From Maribellus sp. YY47 (GTDB lineage Bacteria > Bacteroidota > Bacteroidia > Bacteroidales > Prolixibacteraceae), in the NCBI RefSeq assembly GCF_023111095.1, contig NZ_JALGYW010000021.1, positions 1 to 64,000 on the forward strand: a stretch of 64,000 nt of DNA, read 5' to 3'. Both the position numbers and the translations under genes were made by a program. Within the stretch, counting starts at the first letter, position 1. Every line of letters starts with the position of its first letter. Shown here one piece after another: positions 7,995 to 17,680 of the stretch. The notes under the pieces were generated by a model that had not been told where the DNA came from, made no database searches, and saw nothing but the letters and a program-made list of their open reading frames with translations.

Positions 7995-10970
7995 CTAACA
8001 ATGAATCAATGCCTTTCTTTCGCGGCCATTCATTAAAATCGTAAGCGGTTTATCAAAATGCACATGTTTTATAAATTCGCTTTGGTGCATTACTTCCTGT
8101 TGCTGCAAGGCTTCCATTTTCAGTTTCGATGTTCGCGAGTTATGCGGAACCGAAAAATAACCCACGTTCATCGAGGTTACATTATGGAAGAAATGAGAAC
8201 CCAGGGAAGCATCAAGCGGAAAATCGGGCAGCCCTATTTCTACAATGATCCTGGCTTTGGAGATGTTGGCCCAAAGCACGGGAATTCCGGTAAAAGGATC
8301 GCGTGAGCCCCAGCGCCCCGGCCCGATCAGGATGTATTCCCGTTTTTGTTCTTCAAAATAGGCATTCAGGCGACTGATTTCCTGTGCCATTTGTTTTGTA
8401 CGCAGCCGGTCGAACTTGTCGGGATCGACATACACCACATCGCGAATATCTTCAATAATCCCGTTTCCCATCCCTCGCTCGGTATACATAAACACCTTGT
8501 CTTCGTCCACAGCCCGGATGTCCACCTCCACTTGTTCCTCAATCCGGATCAACGGCTTAATCTGCAAAAGATAAAGCGTAGGCAACCCGTTTTCTGCCGG
8601 TTCAATATCGATGGCGTATTCAATTTCCACCGGAGAGCCCATCGCCTCTTTGAACAGCTTCAGCAAAAGTTGCAAGGCATCGGCCAGCGGCAGGTGGTTA
8701 TATTTCAGAATATTTGCAAAATCGATCACTTTGGGTCCGGGGCCCTGAACTCCCGGGATCAGGTCGTCGTTTTCGATCAGATAAGTAGACGCGGAATGCT
8801 CCAGCGTCCCGTCCTGCTCGGCTTCCTTGATCCGGTACTTTTTAATCGCGGCGCCTTCTCCGTCAGCAATCATATTAATTTGCTGCTGGGTTAAATCGAT
8901 CGCATAAAATTCCTTTTGCGTATCACGCAGCTGGTCTTTTAAAGCCGAAGCATTTAACTGCGGGTATTTCGGGCAAAAGCGAAACGAATTTTCGCCACCT
9001 ACCACATACATTCCCAACCCCACGGCAGCCACCGAAAATCCGTCATCAGGCTCCATATAGGAAATGGGGTAGTAATTGTACGACTGTGCAACTCCCGAAA
9101 GCGTGGGATAGAACTTGCCGTTATACTCGTGCCCCACTACTTCCTGAATCACAACGGCCATTTTTTCTTCCTCAATTTTATAGCTTACAGCATCGAAATA
9201 CGCCTGCGCCGAGTCGGTAAAAATACTCGAATAAACCAGCTTGATAGCCGTTTCGAGCTGCTGGTAGCGGACATTCAAATCTTCGTGGTTGTTCGGAATC
9301 AGATAAGTGGCATAAACTCCGGAGAAAGGTTGCAACAACGAATCTTCAAACAAACCGGAAGATCGCACGGCCAGCGGGCGTTTTACCTCTTTCAGGTAAT
9401 CCATCAGCCGGTTTCTGATCCGCTCGTCGAACTCCGAATCGATAAAATGCTGGCGAATCGCCTCGTAATCGTTCAGCGAATAAATATCGTCGTAGAGGTT
9501 ATTCATTTCCACAAACTTATCGAACTGCAATGCGCCAATTACTGCAGTCGATGGAATCCGGATGTTCAGTCCCGGAATCAGTTTCTGAAAGTCGATATTC
9601 TCAATAAAATTACAAATGAAAGCAATACCTCTTCCCTTCCCGCCCAGCGAACCTTTGGCCATCCTTACAATAAAGTGGCTGGAGTTCACAAATTCGGGAT
9701 CAAAATTAACGATGGTTCCGCGCAGGCGTTCGAAGCGTACCATTTTAAACACATCGAGGCAAAACTGCCGCAGTTCTTCCGGAGTGGGAAAATCGGTCAT
9801 CTGCACCGGGCGTAACTGCTCGGCCATATTGATTTCGCCACGCGCCATCAGCCAGGTTGAAAATGAATTACGACTACCATGATATTGCAATGCTCCGGCC
9901 GGTACGTCTCTTAACCTCTCCTGAAACTCGGTGAGGTTACGCGCTTCGGTGATGGGAAGACCATTCAGATCTTTAAAAACAAAGTCGCCAAAACCCAGTC
10001 GGCGGTACAAAAAATTCAGAATGTCCATGGAAAGACTTTCCGAGTTCTTGTTGATGAAATCGGCACCTACCTCGCGGGCCCGTTGAGCATTCGAAATATC
10101 GTGCGACTGCAACAACAAGGGCATTGGATACCGGAAAGTGTTATTGGCATATTTTAGCAATTCAATTCCGGCATCTTCGTTTTCAACACCGTCCTTCTCG
10201 AATTTTACGTCCGAAATCACACACAAAATGTAACGACGGTAACTGTTGATGAATTTCACAGCCTCCTCGTAGTTATCTACCAAAATAACTTTTGGGCGCG
10301 CCCGCATCCGTAAAATCTTATGCAGCTCATCCTTGGCATCATCTTTCATCAGCGCCTGCGTTTGAGTCATCACCGTGGCATACAACATTGGCAGGTAACG
10401 CGAGTAATATTGAATACTGTCTTCCACGAGCAAAATCACCCTTACGTTCCCGTTTTGTGTATCGCGTGCCACATTTTTAATGTCTTCAATGTATTTGATC
10501 ATGGCCATGAAAACATTGGAGTTTCCATTCCACACAAAAATGCGGTCGACAAAATCGATCCGGCGCCTTTCCTTTTGAAAATAGCGTAAATCGGCATTAT
10601 TATTTACCAGCAACAGCAGAGGAACCAATGGGCGAATATTCCGAATGGCCCGTGCAGTGGCTACCGGCGAATCCTTGTCGACACCTGCCATAACAATAAT
10701 TAGGTCAAAATCGAGGTGCTCCAGAGTCAGCAATGCATCATCCATGGTATGCACACTGGTGAAACGTGGTGCTGCGTACAAATTCAGCTGAAGATATTCG
10801 CCAAAGATCTTATCACTAAATTGCCCTTCACGTACAATCGAATACGAATCGTATAAAGTGGCGACCAACAACACTTCTTTCACCTTGGTTGGCATCAGTT
10901 CCTGAAATATATCACGGTCGGTTTTCCGTTTCTTGTAAATTTTGGCCAATGAAATGCTGTCGATATCCAT
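7995..10970 (-). CDS. REC-like domains fused to a PEP/pyruvate-binding domain
   Basis: The 991-residue protein has no signal peptide. The N-terminal third has two receiver-like regions: LDFDLIIVMAGVDKD near residue 110, and VRVILLVEDSIQYYSRYLPM with YILCVISDVKFEKDG near residues 180-260. A PEP/pyruvate-binding (PPDK N-terminal) ATP-grasp part follows, with GGKGRGIAFI, RPLAVRSSGLFEDS and LLQIKPLIR. The C-terminal part has GPGRWGSRDPFTGIPV. The swivelling phosphohistidine motif TSHAA and the PEP-utilising barrel seen in the neighbouring-window PPDK (46931) are absent. This is therefore not a complete PEP synthase, and a phosphotransfer or regulatory role is possible. The gap to the DUF5107 gene is 232 bp and holds nothing evident. 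Confidence 0.8.
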   Translation of the reverse strand: MDIDSISLAKIYKKRKTDRDIFQELMPTKVKEVLLVATLYDSYSIVREGQFSDKIFGEYLQLNLYAAPRFTSVHTMDDALLTLEHLDFDLIIVMAGVDKDSPVATARAIRNIRPLVPLLLLVNNNADLRYFQKERRRIDFVDRIFVWNGNSNVFMAMIKYIEDIKNVARDTQNGNVRVILLVEDSIQYYSRYLPMLYATVMTQTQALMKDDAKDELHKILRMRARPKVILVDNYEEAVKFINSYRRYILCVISDVKFEKDGVENEDAGIELLKYANNTFRYPMPLLLQSHDISNAQRAREVGADFINKNSESLSMDILNFLYRRLGFGDFVFKDLNGLPITEARNLTEFQERLRDVPAGALQYHGSRNSFSTWLMARGEINMAEQLRPVQMTDFPTPEELRQFCLDVFKMVRFERLRGTIVNFDPEFVNSSHFIVRMAKGSLGGKGRGIAFICNFIENIDFQKLIPGLNIRIPSTAVIGALQFDKFVEMNNLYDDIYSLNDYEAIRQHFIDSEFDERIRNRLMDYLKEVKRPLAVRSSGLFEDSLLQPFSGVYATYLIPNNHEDLNVRYQQLETAIKLVYSSIFTDSAQAYFDAVSYKIEEEKMAVVIQEVVGHEYNGKFYPTLSGVAQSYNYYPISYMEPDDGFSVAAVGLGMYVVGGENSFRFCPKYPQLNASALKDQLRDTQKEFYAIDLTQQQINMIADGEGAAIKKYRIKEAEQDGTLEHSASTYLIENDDLIPGVQGPGPKVIDFANILKYNHLPLADALQLLLKLFKEAMGSPVEIEYAIDIEPAENGLPTLYLLQIKPLIRIEEQVEVDIRAVDEDKVFMYTERGMGNGIIEDIRDVVYVDPDKFDRLRTKQMAQEISRLNAYFEEQKREYILIGPGRWGSRDPFTGIPVLWANISKARIIVEIGLPDFPLDASLGSHFFHNVTSMNVGYFSVPHNSRTSKLKMEALQQQEVMHQSEFIKHVHFDKPLTILMNGRERKALIHC

Positions 10971-11171
10971 AGTGTAAAATAAAATCTGAAATTAGGTAAA
11001 ATTTAGATTCCGGCTTAACGGATAAAGTAAAATCCTCGGCGTAAAGCAGCAATAAAAAGTTCCCTCCATCATAACTCTAGCCAAATAAGCAGTCTGAACT
11101 GCCAGCACTGCGAATGTAATCGTCATTTTCCCCAACAGGCCTCGTTAAACACAGTCGATAATTCACCCATT

Positions 11172-11189
11172 AAATCAAAATATTGATTT
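11172..11189. promoter_or_regulatory. Inverted repeat, candidate operator for the ROK regulator
   Basis: AAATCAA (11172-11178) and TTGATTT (11183-11189) form a perfect 7-bp inverted repeat around AATA. It ends 5 bp before the proposed -33 element. An AT-rich palindrome just before the promoter of a regulator gene would suit autoregulation. This is inference from position only. Confidence 0.4.
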
Positions 11190-11194
11190 TTAAC

Positions 11195-11225
11195 TTTGTA
11201 TTTAATAATTTTATTTATAAACTTG
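11195..11225 (+). promoter_or_regulatory. Bacteroidota-type promoter for the ROK gene
   Basis: TTTG at 11195-11198 is followed by exactly 19 bp and then TAAACTTG at 11218-11225. The Bacteroidota housekeeping consensus is TTTG-N19-TAnnTTTG, so seven of the eight -7-box positions, counting the two unconstrained ones, agree. The predicted start of transcription is about 30 bp upstream of the GTG start codon. Confidence 0.55.
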
Positions 11226-11259
11226 CCGAGGTCAAATAAAATTAAATAGCAATTATACC

Positions 11260-12468
11260 GTGGACTTGTTTTCAAGAAATATAGACGACATCAACAACGA
11301 AAACCGTCAACTGGCGCAAAAGCGTAAAATCGTAGCCTTGCTGAACAGGTCTGAAAAAGAGCTTACGATTCCGGGAATATGCAAAAAAGTGAGACTAAGT
11401 GTGCCGACCGGAACCAAGCTCATCAACGAACTCATCAACCATAAAATCATTATTGAGTCGGGGAAAAAGGAAACGGATAATGGTCGTCGGCCGGTACTTT
11501 ACAAAGTGGACCCGGAATATGCTTATTCCATCGGATTAGTAATTCTCCTGAAAGGTGTATCTCTTGCGATATACAACCTGGAAATGGAGGAAATCTATTC
11601 TATCAGCGACGAAAATTTCGTTTTGGAAAACTCAATCGATTGTCTCGAATATGTGGTTGGGTTTATTCAAAATGCGGTTGATCAATCCAAAATTGAACAA
11701 AAGAGAATCTTAGGCATGGGGATAGGAATTACCGGACGGGTAAACGCTCGTACAGGTTATTCATACAACTATTTCAATTTTCTTGACGGCTCATTGGTCG
11801 ATTTCTTCTCTCAGAAGTTTGCTTTCCCCGTATATGTGGATAATGACACACATGTTTTAGGTTTGGCTGAACAACATTTTGGAAAAGCACGCAATTTTCA
11901 AAACGTATTTATCCTCAACCTCAGCAGGGGAATGGGGTTGGCCATTATTGCGAATGGAGAAATCATTGGTGGCGAACAGGGGTTTGCCGGAGAATTCGGA
12001 CACATTCAATTGGGCGACTCCAACCGGCTTTGTCTCTGCGGCAAAAGAGGTTGCCTCGGAACAGAAGTGGGCGGACATGCACTGGAACAGGATTTTCAGG
12101 AGCACATTGAAAAAGGGGAAACTTCACTATTGCTGACACAAAAAGAATTAACTGAGATAAAATATCAGGATATACTTAAGGCCGCATCGGAAGGCGATGC
12201 CTTATCCATTTCGTTAACCCACAACATAGGCTTTAAACTGGGGAAGGCACTGGGAAATATGATCAATCTACTGAATCCCGGTCTGATTATTATTGGCGGA
12301 GGATTCACACTGGCTCAGGATATCCTGGCTGATTCCATCAAATCGGGGATGACCCATACCACCCTCTCTCTTCCGCTTCGGAATTGTGAACTAGTGTTTT
12401 CATCAACCGAAGATGCAACCATTAAAGGAGCTGGGGCCATCGTTCTCAATCAATTACAATTAATATAA
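11260..12468 (+). CDS. ROK-family transcriptional regulator (NagC/Mlc/XylR type)
   Basis: The 402-residue protein begins at GTG 11260. An N-terminal winged helix-turn-helix (about residues 20-85) precedes a ROK sugar-kinase-like domain. Visible motifs are GMGIGITGR (152-160), DNDTHVLGLAE (194-204) and EFGHIQLG (245-252), followed by the zinc motif C-x-C-x4-C at Cys258, Cys260 and Cys265 (CLCGKRGC). These proteins usually repress sugar genes and are released by a sugar or sugar-phosphate ligand, often an amino sugar or xylose. It stands directly before susC on the same strand and is the obvious candidate regulator of the locus. Its own promoter is at 11195-11225. Confidence 0.88.
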   Translation: MDLFSRNIDDINNENRQLAQKRKIVALLNRSEKELTIPGICKKVRLSVPTGTKLINELINHKIIIESGKKETDNGRRPVLYKVDPEYAYSIGLVILLKGVSLAIYNLEMEEIYSISDENFVLENSIDCLEYVVGFIQNAVDQSKIEQKRILGMGIGITGRVNARTGYSYNYFNFLDGSLVDFFSQKFAFPVYVDNDTHVLGLAEQHFGKARNFQNVFILNLSRGMGLAIIANGEIIGGEQGFAGEFGHIQLGDSNRLCLCGKRGCLGTEVGGHALEQDFQEHIEKGETSLLLTQKELTEIKYQDILKAASEGDALSISLTHNIGFKLGKALGNMINLLNPGLIIIGGGFTLAQDILADSIKSGMTHTTLSLPLRNCELVFSSTEDATIKGAGAIVLNQLQLI

Positions 12469-12536
12469 TTTAAACATGAAACAATAACCTAATAAAAAAA
12501 TGCATTATGAAATAACAATGAACTATTTAACAAAAA

Positions 12537-12612
12537 AAGCCTGCCACAAAGCTTAGCACGCGACAGGACAGGCTTCTAAAGTAAATTTAAGCAAGCCTAA
12601 TTTACTTTTTTT
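12537..12612 (+). terminator. Terminator after the ROK gene with alternative pairing partners
   Basis: AAAGTAAATT (12578-12587) and AATTTACTTT (12599-12608) form a 10-bp stem followed by a T-run, a credible intrinsic terminator. Just upstream, AAGCCTG (12537-12543) can pair with CAGGCTT (12569-12575). That same AGGCTT can instead pair with AAGCCT (12593-12598), which lies in the terminator loop. This arrangement resembles an attenuator between the regulator and susC, though it may be only nested terminators. Confidence 0.5.
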
Positions 12613-12821
12613 CTAAGTTATATTTAGAAAATATTTTCGACTTAATCAGAAAATCGGAAATAAAACTCTCTACCTACATTCTATAGCAAAAATAAATGAT
12701 TGCCTCATTTTTTGATTTGAGCATTTGCAGCCATTTACATAGAATGCAATTAATTGAGAAATATAAAAATATTTCTAAAAAATTACACTAAAAGATCAAA
12801 GATCATTTTAAGATTTAATCA
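12613..12821 (+). promoter_or_regulatory. AT-rich susC upstream region with a palindrome
   Basis: AGAAATAT (12757-12764) and ATATTTCT (12769-12776) form a perfect 8-bp inverted repeat about 45 bp before the susC ATG. TTTG tetramers occur at 12711, 12716 and 12724, but no well-spaced TAnnTTTG follows, so the promoter itself is not fixed. A TTGATTT half-site at 12712-12718 matches one arm of the proposed ROK operator. Confidence 0.35.
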
Positions 12822-15800
12822 ATGCGAATTGATATGATGAAAAAAAGAATTTATCAATATGGATTTCTGCTCGTTCTCGCGTTGTGCTCGTTTGCACAGG
12901 AAGCATTTGCACAAATGCTTGTTAAAGGGAATGTATCAGCAGCAAACGGGGAACCACTGATTGGAGCCTCAGTAACCATAAAAGGAAAAATGACTGGAAC
13001 TGTTACCGACACCAACGGTGACTATTCGGTTTCTGTTGAAAATAGTGATGCCATTCTTGTATTCTCCTTTATCGGTTACAAAACCCAGGAGACACAAGTA
13101 GGAAGCCGGCAAAAAATAAATGTACAACTCGAAGAATCAACAGAAGGTTTGGATGAAATTGTGGTTGTAGGATATGGCACCCAACGCAAAACCAGTGTAA
13201 CTGGTGCCGTTTCAACAATTTCGGAAACAGAACTGGCCAAGGCCCCTATAGTTGGCGTGACAAACGTACTGGGTGCCAGAGTCGCAGGTATTACCTCGTT
13301 GCAGCAATCAGGACAACCGGGACAAGACGGTGCTTCACTGCTTGTAAGAGGTGAGGGTGCGACCTATATTGTAGATGGCGTAATCAGAAGCATCAATGAA
13401 ATCGATCCAAACGAAATTGAATCGATCTCAATTCTCAAGGATGCCACCTCCGCTTCAGTTTATGGATTAAATGCCACATCAGTTGTTATCGTCACTACTA
13501 AAAGAGGTAAAGACGGGAAGTTAGGCATTTCATACAACGGCAATTACGGCATAAGCCAAAATACCAATCAAATTGAATGGCTTGATGGTCCGGGATATGC
13601 CTACTGGTACAACATGGCCCGGGAGCTGGATGGAGACAAGCCTTTATTTACTTCAGAACAGGTGGAAAAGATGAAAGCTGGAGTAGATGGCTGGGGTAAC
13701 ACCAACTGGTACGATGAAGTTTTTGGAATTGGATCAACGACGAATCACAACATTAGCGCAACAGGCGGAACCGACAAAGTGAAATTTTTCTCGTCTTTGG
13801 GTACCTTTCAACAAAAGGGGAACGTTGATAACTTCAACTATACCCGTTACAACATGAGGGCCAATATTGATGCGAAACTCACAGATCAACTCACCATGGT
13901 GATGAACGTCGCAGGACGTCTCGACGAACATGACCGCCCCAATTACTCAGCAAACCCTGGCGACTGGCACAATATCCCGCAACAGGCTGTTCGTGCATTA
14001 CCCTATATTCCCAAAACGATTACAGCCGATGATGGAAAAGAGTATTATACTTCCACACGTACCGCCTCATCTCCTGTAAGTCCGTTGGCAGCAATTTATG
14101 AATCAGGTTACGCACGAACCAGAAACACCACCATCCAAACCAATTTCTCGCTCAATTACGATGCACCCTGGATGAAAGGATTAAGTCTGAAGTTTATGGG
14201 AGCCTATGATAAATTTTTCCAGTTCAACAAATCACTGACCGTACCATTCAAGACAATGATGGCAGTGCTGCCGGGAACTACCACAGAGGAGATCAGCTAT
14301 GGGCCTTTCGAGAACAATTCGGGAAATACATCTCTGACTGAAAGTGCATACAACTCAACAAATGTAGTTACACAGTCAAGCGTTACATATGATCGTCAGT
14401 TCGGTATACACAAGATCAACTTTTTCGGACTTGCAGAAACCCGCAATGCCTTCTCAAACAGTTTGGGAGCTACAGGCTATGGGCTTAACTTCCTAAGTCT
14501 GGATGAACTGAGTATGATCACAAACACCACAGGAAACGGTGAGGAGAAAATACCGTCTATTTCGGGAGGAAGCAGTCAGTCGAGAGTGATTGGCTTTGTT
14601 GGAAGGTTGAATTATGATTATGACAACCGCTATCTGCTTGAAGTTTCTATGCGCCGCGACGGCAGTTACCTTTTTAACGGAATGTCCGGGTCTCAATGGG
14701 TCAATTTACCTGCTGTCTCTTTAGGCTGGAGACTAAACAACGAGGAATGGTTTCAATCTGCCTGGGTAGATAACCTCAAATTAAGAGGCGGAATCGGAAA
14801 GACCGCTACATCTGCCGTTAGTGCTTTCCAGTACCTTAATTTAATGAACATTGAGTCGAATGCACTGATTTTGGGCAACCAGCGCCAGAGTATGATTTAT
14901 TCGGGGACATTGGGAAATCCGAACCTTTCCTGGGCGAAAGCCATTACCTATAACGTGGGTGTAGAACTTATGGCCTGGAAAGGACTACTTGGTGTGGAAA
15001 TGGATGTATTCTATAAATACCAATACGACTTGCTGGCCAGTGTGGGAGGAGCTTATCCTCCGTCAATGGGCGGATACTATTTCAGCACAGACAATGTCAA
15101 CAAGATTGACTACAAGGGCTTTGACTTTACCGTTACGCACAATAATAAAATTGGAGATTTCAACTATGGCGTAAAATGGATTGGAACCCTGGCCAAACGC
15201 AGATGGCTCTACTATGCCGGCGATTCGGAGAACACTCCTGATTACCTCAAATTGACGGGCAAGGAAGTAGGCGCACAGCTCGGGTTCATTGCTGAAGGTT
15301 TATTCCAGACACAGGAAGAAATCGATAATTCTGCTACAATTACGGGATCGCCAGTACTGCCTGGGTATATCAAATATAAAGACCGCAATGGTGACGGCAA
15401 AATCTCTTATGCACAGGATATGGGATATGTAGGAAAAAGCCCCTACGCAAAATTCCAAACGTCTCTCAACCTCAACGGAAGTTGGAAAGGGTTCGACTTT
15501 GATATCCTGCTGCAATCAGGATTGGGGCGTACAGTTGCATTGACTGGGGTTTATCCTTCAGGTGTAATGGATAACACTGTCTTTACCAGAATGTTCTATC
15601 ATGGGGGTAACACTCCGGAATTTGTACCTGAAAATTCATGGACACCGGACAATCAGAATGCGGAATTCCCTCGTTTGTCTCTGGTAACGGTAAGCACCAA
15701 CAATGCCTACTCTTCAACCTTCTGGTACAGAAACGGAAACTATCTCCGTGTAAAATCGTTCCAGATCGGGTACACAATCCCCGCCTCTGTTATCAACAAA

Positions 15801-15959
15801 TCAGGCTTCGACAGGATTAGAATCTTTATGGAGGGATCAAACCTGCTTACATTCAGCGGACTTACAAAATACAATATCGACCCTGAACAGCCAGGGGTTA
15901 ACAACGGATATTATCCGCAGCAGAAAACCCTTTCATTAGGACTTAGCTTCTCATTATAA
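12822..15959 (+). CDS. susC-like: SusC/RagA-family TonB-dependent outer-membrane transporter
   Basis: The 1045-residue protein has a signal peptide (to about residue 30, QEAFAQ). It then has a carboxypeptidase-regulatory-like domain (about 33-115, with GNVSAANGEPLIGASVTIKG) and the SusC signature GLDEIVVVGYGTQRK at about 109-123. A plug domain and a long beta-barrel end in the aromatic-terminated LSLGLSFSL. It imports oligosaccharides through the outer membrane using TonB energy. The paired SusD starts 21 bp downstream. ATGs at 12834 and 12837 are alternative starts that shorten only the leader. The barrel does not reveal the substrate. Confidence 0.95.
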   Translation: MRIDMMKKRIYQYGFLLVLALCSFAQEAFAQMLVKGNVSAANGEPLIGASVTIKGKMTGTVTDTNGDYSVSVENSDAILVFSFIGYKTQETQVGSRQKINVQLEESTEGLDEIVVVGYGTQRKTSVTGAVSTISETELAKAPIVGVTNVLGARVAGITSLQQSGQPGQDGASLLVRGEGATYIVDGVIRSINEIDPNEIESISILKDATSASVYGLNATSVVIVTTKRGKDGKLGISYNGNYGISQNTNQIEWLDGPGYAYWYNMARELDGDKPLFTSEQVEKMKAGVDGWGNTNWYDEVFGIGSTTNHNISATGGTDKVKFFSSLGTFQQKGNVDNFNYTRYNMRANIDAKLTDQLTMVMNVAGRLDEHDRPNYSANPGDWHNIPQQAVRALPYIPKTITADDGKEYYTSTRTASSPVSPLAAIYESGYARTRNTTIQTNFSLNYDAPWMKGLSLKFMGAYDKFFQFNKSLTVPFKTMMAVLPGTTTEEISYGPFENNSGNTSLTESAYNSTNVVTQSSVTYDRQFGIHKINFFGLAETRNAFSNSLGATGYGLNFLSLDELSMITNTTGNGEEKIPSISGGSSQSRVIGFVGRLNYDYDNRYLLEVSMRRDGSYLFNGMSGSQWVNLPAVSLGWRLNNEEWFQSAWVDNLKLRGGIGKTATSAVSAFQYLNLMNIESNALILGNQRQSMIYSGTLGNPNLSWAKAITYNVGVELMAWKGLLGVEMDVFYKYQYDLLASVGGAYPPSMGGYYFSTDNVNKIDYKGFDFTVTHNNKIGDFNYGVKWIGTLAKRRWLYYAGDSENTPDYLKLTGKEVGAQLGFIAEGLFQTQEEIDNSATITGSPVLPGYIKYKDRNGDGKISYAQDMGYVGKSPYAKFQTSLNLNGSWKGFDFDILLQSGLGRTVALTGVYPSGVMDNTVFTRMFYHGGNTPEFVPENSWTPDNQNAEFPRLSLVTVSTNNAYSSTFWYRNGNYLRVKSFQIGYTIPASVINKSGFDRIRIFMEGSNLLTFSGLTKYNIDPEQPGVNNGYYPQQKTLSLGLSFSL

Positions 15960-15980
15960 TCATTTTAAATTGACTGAAAA

Positions 15981-17600
15981 ATGAAAAAAATATTTAGGAC
16001 ACTATTCTATGCTACCACTGCTGTGTTGTTGCTCAGCAGTTGTTCAGACTGGCTGGACCTGACTCCTACGGACAAACTGACCGACAAAGTGATTTGGGAG
16101 GATGAGTCGAGTGTTGATCTCTATGTCAATGGCTTTTATACTTACCTGAACCAGTATAGTCAGTTTGGATCGGCTCAGGCTAGCGGTAACCTGACGGAAA
16201 GTTTTGCCAATACCTTTAAATATGGGTCTTATGCGGCCGGTCACAAAGCTGGCCATCCCAATAATTATGTTTTTGACCCTACGCTGATTACTTCTTCAAC
16301 CGGAGGCTTCTACAGCGTTTGGACCGATGCTTACAATAAGATCCGCAGGATGAATGAGTTTCTCCATTCTATGGAACAGTATGGCCAGTTTCCGGAAGAG
16401 GTGACGAAGAAATGGGAAGCACAGGTACATTTCTTCCGTGCTTTTATCTATTTTCAGCTGGCAAGAAGACATGACGGCGTCATTCTTTACACCTCACTGG
16501 CAGAAATGGAAAAAGACAAAGCCCGCAGTTCGAATGAGGACACCTGGGATCTGATTGAAAGTGATCTGGACTTTGCTATAGCCAACCTGCCTGAATCGTG
16601 GCCGGGGCAGGATCAGGGAAGATTGACCAAATATGCTGCTCTTGCGTTTAAATCGAGAGCTATGCTTTTTGCTGAGCGTTGGCAGTCGGCTTATAATGCC
16701 GCTGACTCTGTTGTGATCTCAAACAAATTTAATCTGGTAGACGACTACGCCCAGTCGTGGAAAGGCAGCAACAGTGAAGCCATTCTCGAGTTTAAGTACG
16801 ATAAGATAGGACCATACCACACTTTCGACAAAGATTACGTGCCGTTAAGCGATGGCTATGAATTCGGCGGGCTGGGAACACCTACCCAGGAGATGGTAGA
16901 AAGCTACGAGAAGGCCGACGGGACAAAGATGGACTGGACACCTTACCATACCGCCAATGCAACCCGCCCTCCCTACGAAGAGTTGGAACCTCGCTTTAAG
17001 GCAACGGTTATTTATCCGGGAAGTGTTTGGAAAGGCAATGTGATGCAGAATTCAGTAAATGGTACCTATGGAACGTTCATGGCCTACCGGGAACAACCAT
17101 ACAGCTATGGGCTCACCACTACCGGCTATTTTCTGCGAAAACTCATGGATGAATCGCTTATCGACATCAAAGGGAAACCCAGCACCCAAACATGGGTAGA
17201 AATCAGGTATGCAGAGGTGCTTCTCAATAAAGCTGAAGCTGCATTCAGACTCAACAAGATGAGCGAAGCAAGGGCTGCAATGAACGAAGTACGTGAAAGA
17301 GTAGGCCTTCCGGATAAAAATTCTTCCGGCAACGAATGGTTTTCCGACTACAGAAACGAAAGAAACGTGGAACTGGCCTACGAAGGTCATCTATTCTGGG
17401 ACATGAGACGATGGAAACTGGCTCACATTGAATACAACAACTATCGTTGCCACGGATTTAAGATCACCGGCGACAACTATGAATACATTGATGTGGACTA
17501 CCAGGACAGAAAGTTCTCTGCTAAGAATTATATTTTACCGATACCTGACGCCGAACTGGCAAACAATTCATTGATTGAACAGTACGACAGCTGGAAATAA
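15981..17600 (+). CDS. susD-like: SusD/RagB-family surface glycan-binding lipoprotein
   Basis: The 539-residue protein has a lipobox ending at Cys21 (LLLSSC), followed by SDWLDLTPTDKLTDKVIW, typical of SusD proteins. The helical TPR-rich body contains RAFIYFQLARRHDGV and near the end the conserved RNERNVELAYEGHLFWDMRRW. It forms the lid over SusC and binds the incoming glycan. It is spaced 21 bp after susC, so the two are certainly co-expressed. Confidence 0.95.
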   Translation: MKKIFRTLFYATTAVLLLSSCSDWLDLTPTDKLTDKVIWEDESSVDLYVNGFYTYLNQYSQFGSAQASGNLTESFANTFKYGSYAAGHKAGHPNNYVFDPTLITSSTGGFYSVWTDAYNKIRRMNEFLHSMEQYGQFPEEVTKKWEAQVHFFRAFIYFQLARRHDGVILYTSLAEMEKDKARSSNEDTWDLIESDLDFAIANLPESWPGQDQGRLTKYAALAFKSRAMLFAERWQSAYNAADSVVISNKFNLVDDYAQSWKGSNSEAILEFKYDKIGPYHTFDKDYVPLSDGYEFGGLGTPTQEMVESYEKADGTKMDWTPYHTANATRPPYEELEPRFKATVIYPGSVWKGNVMQNSVNGTYGTFMAYREQPYSYGLTTTGYFLRKLMDESLIDIKGKPSTQTWVEIRYAEVLLNKAEAAFRLNKMSEARAAMNEVRERVGLPDKNSSGNEWFSDYRNERNVELAYEGHLFWDMRRWKLAHIEYNNYRCHGFKITGDNYEYIDVDYQDRKFSAKNYILPIPDAELANNSLIEQYDSWK

Positions 17601-17680
17601 CCGGTAAACGTATGAAACGAGCATGAGAGCATGATTTATGCGAGTCTTATACGATATCATTGAAATAAAAAATATTACGA

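Noticed and set aside
9129-9815. 228-codon plus-strand open frame opposite the PEP-binding fusion gene
   Set aside because: It is antisense to a well-supported gene and has no domain pattern.
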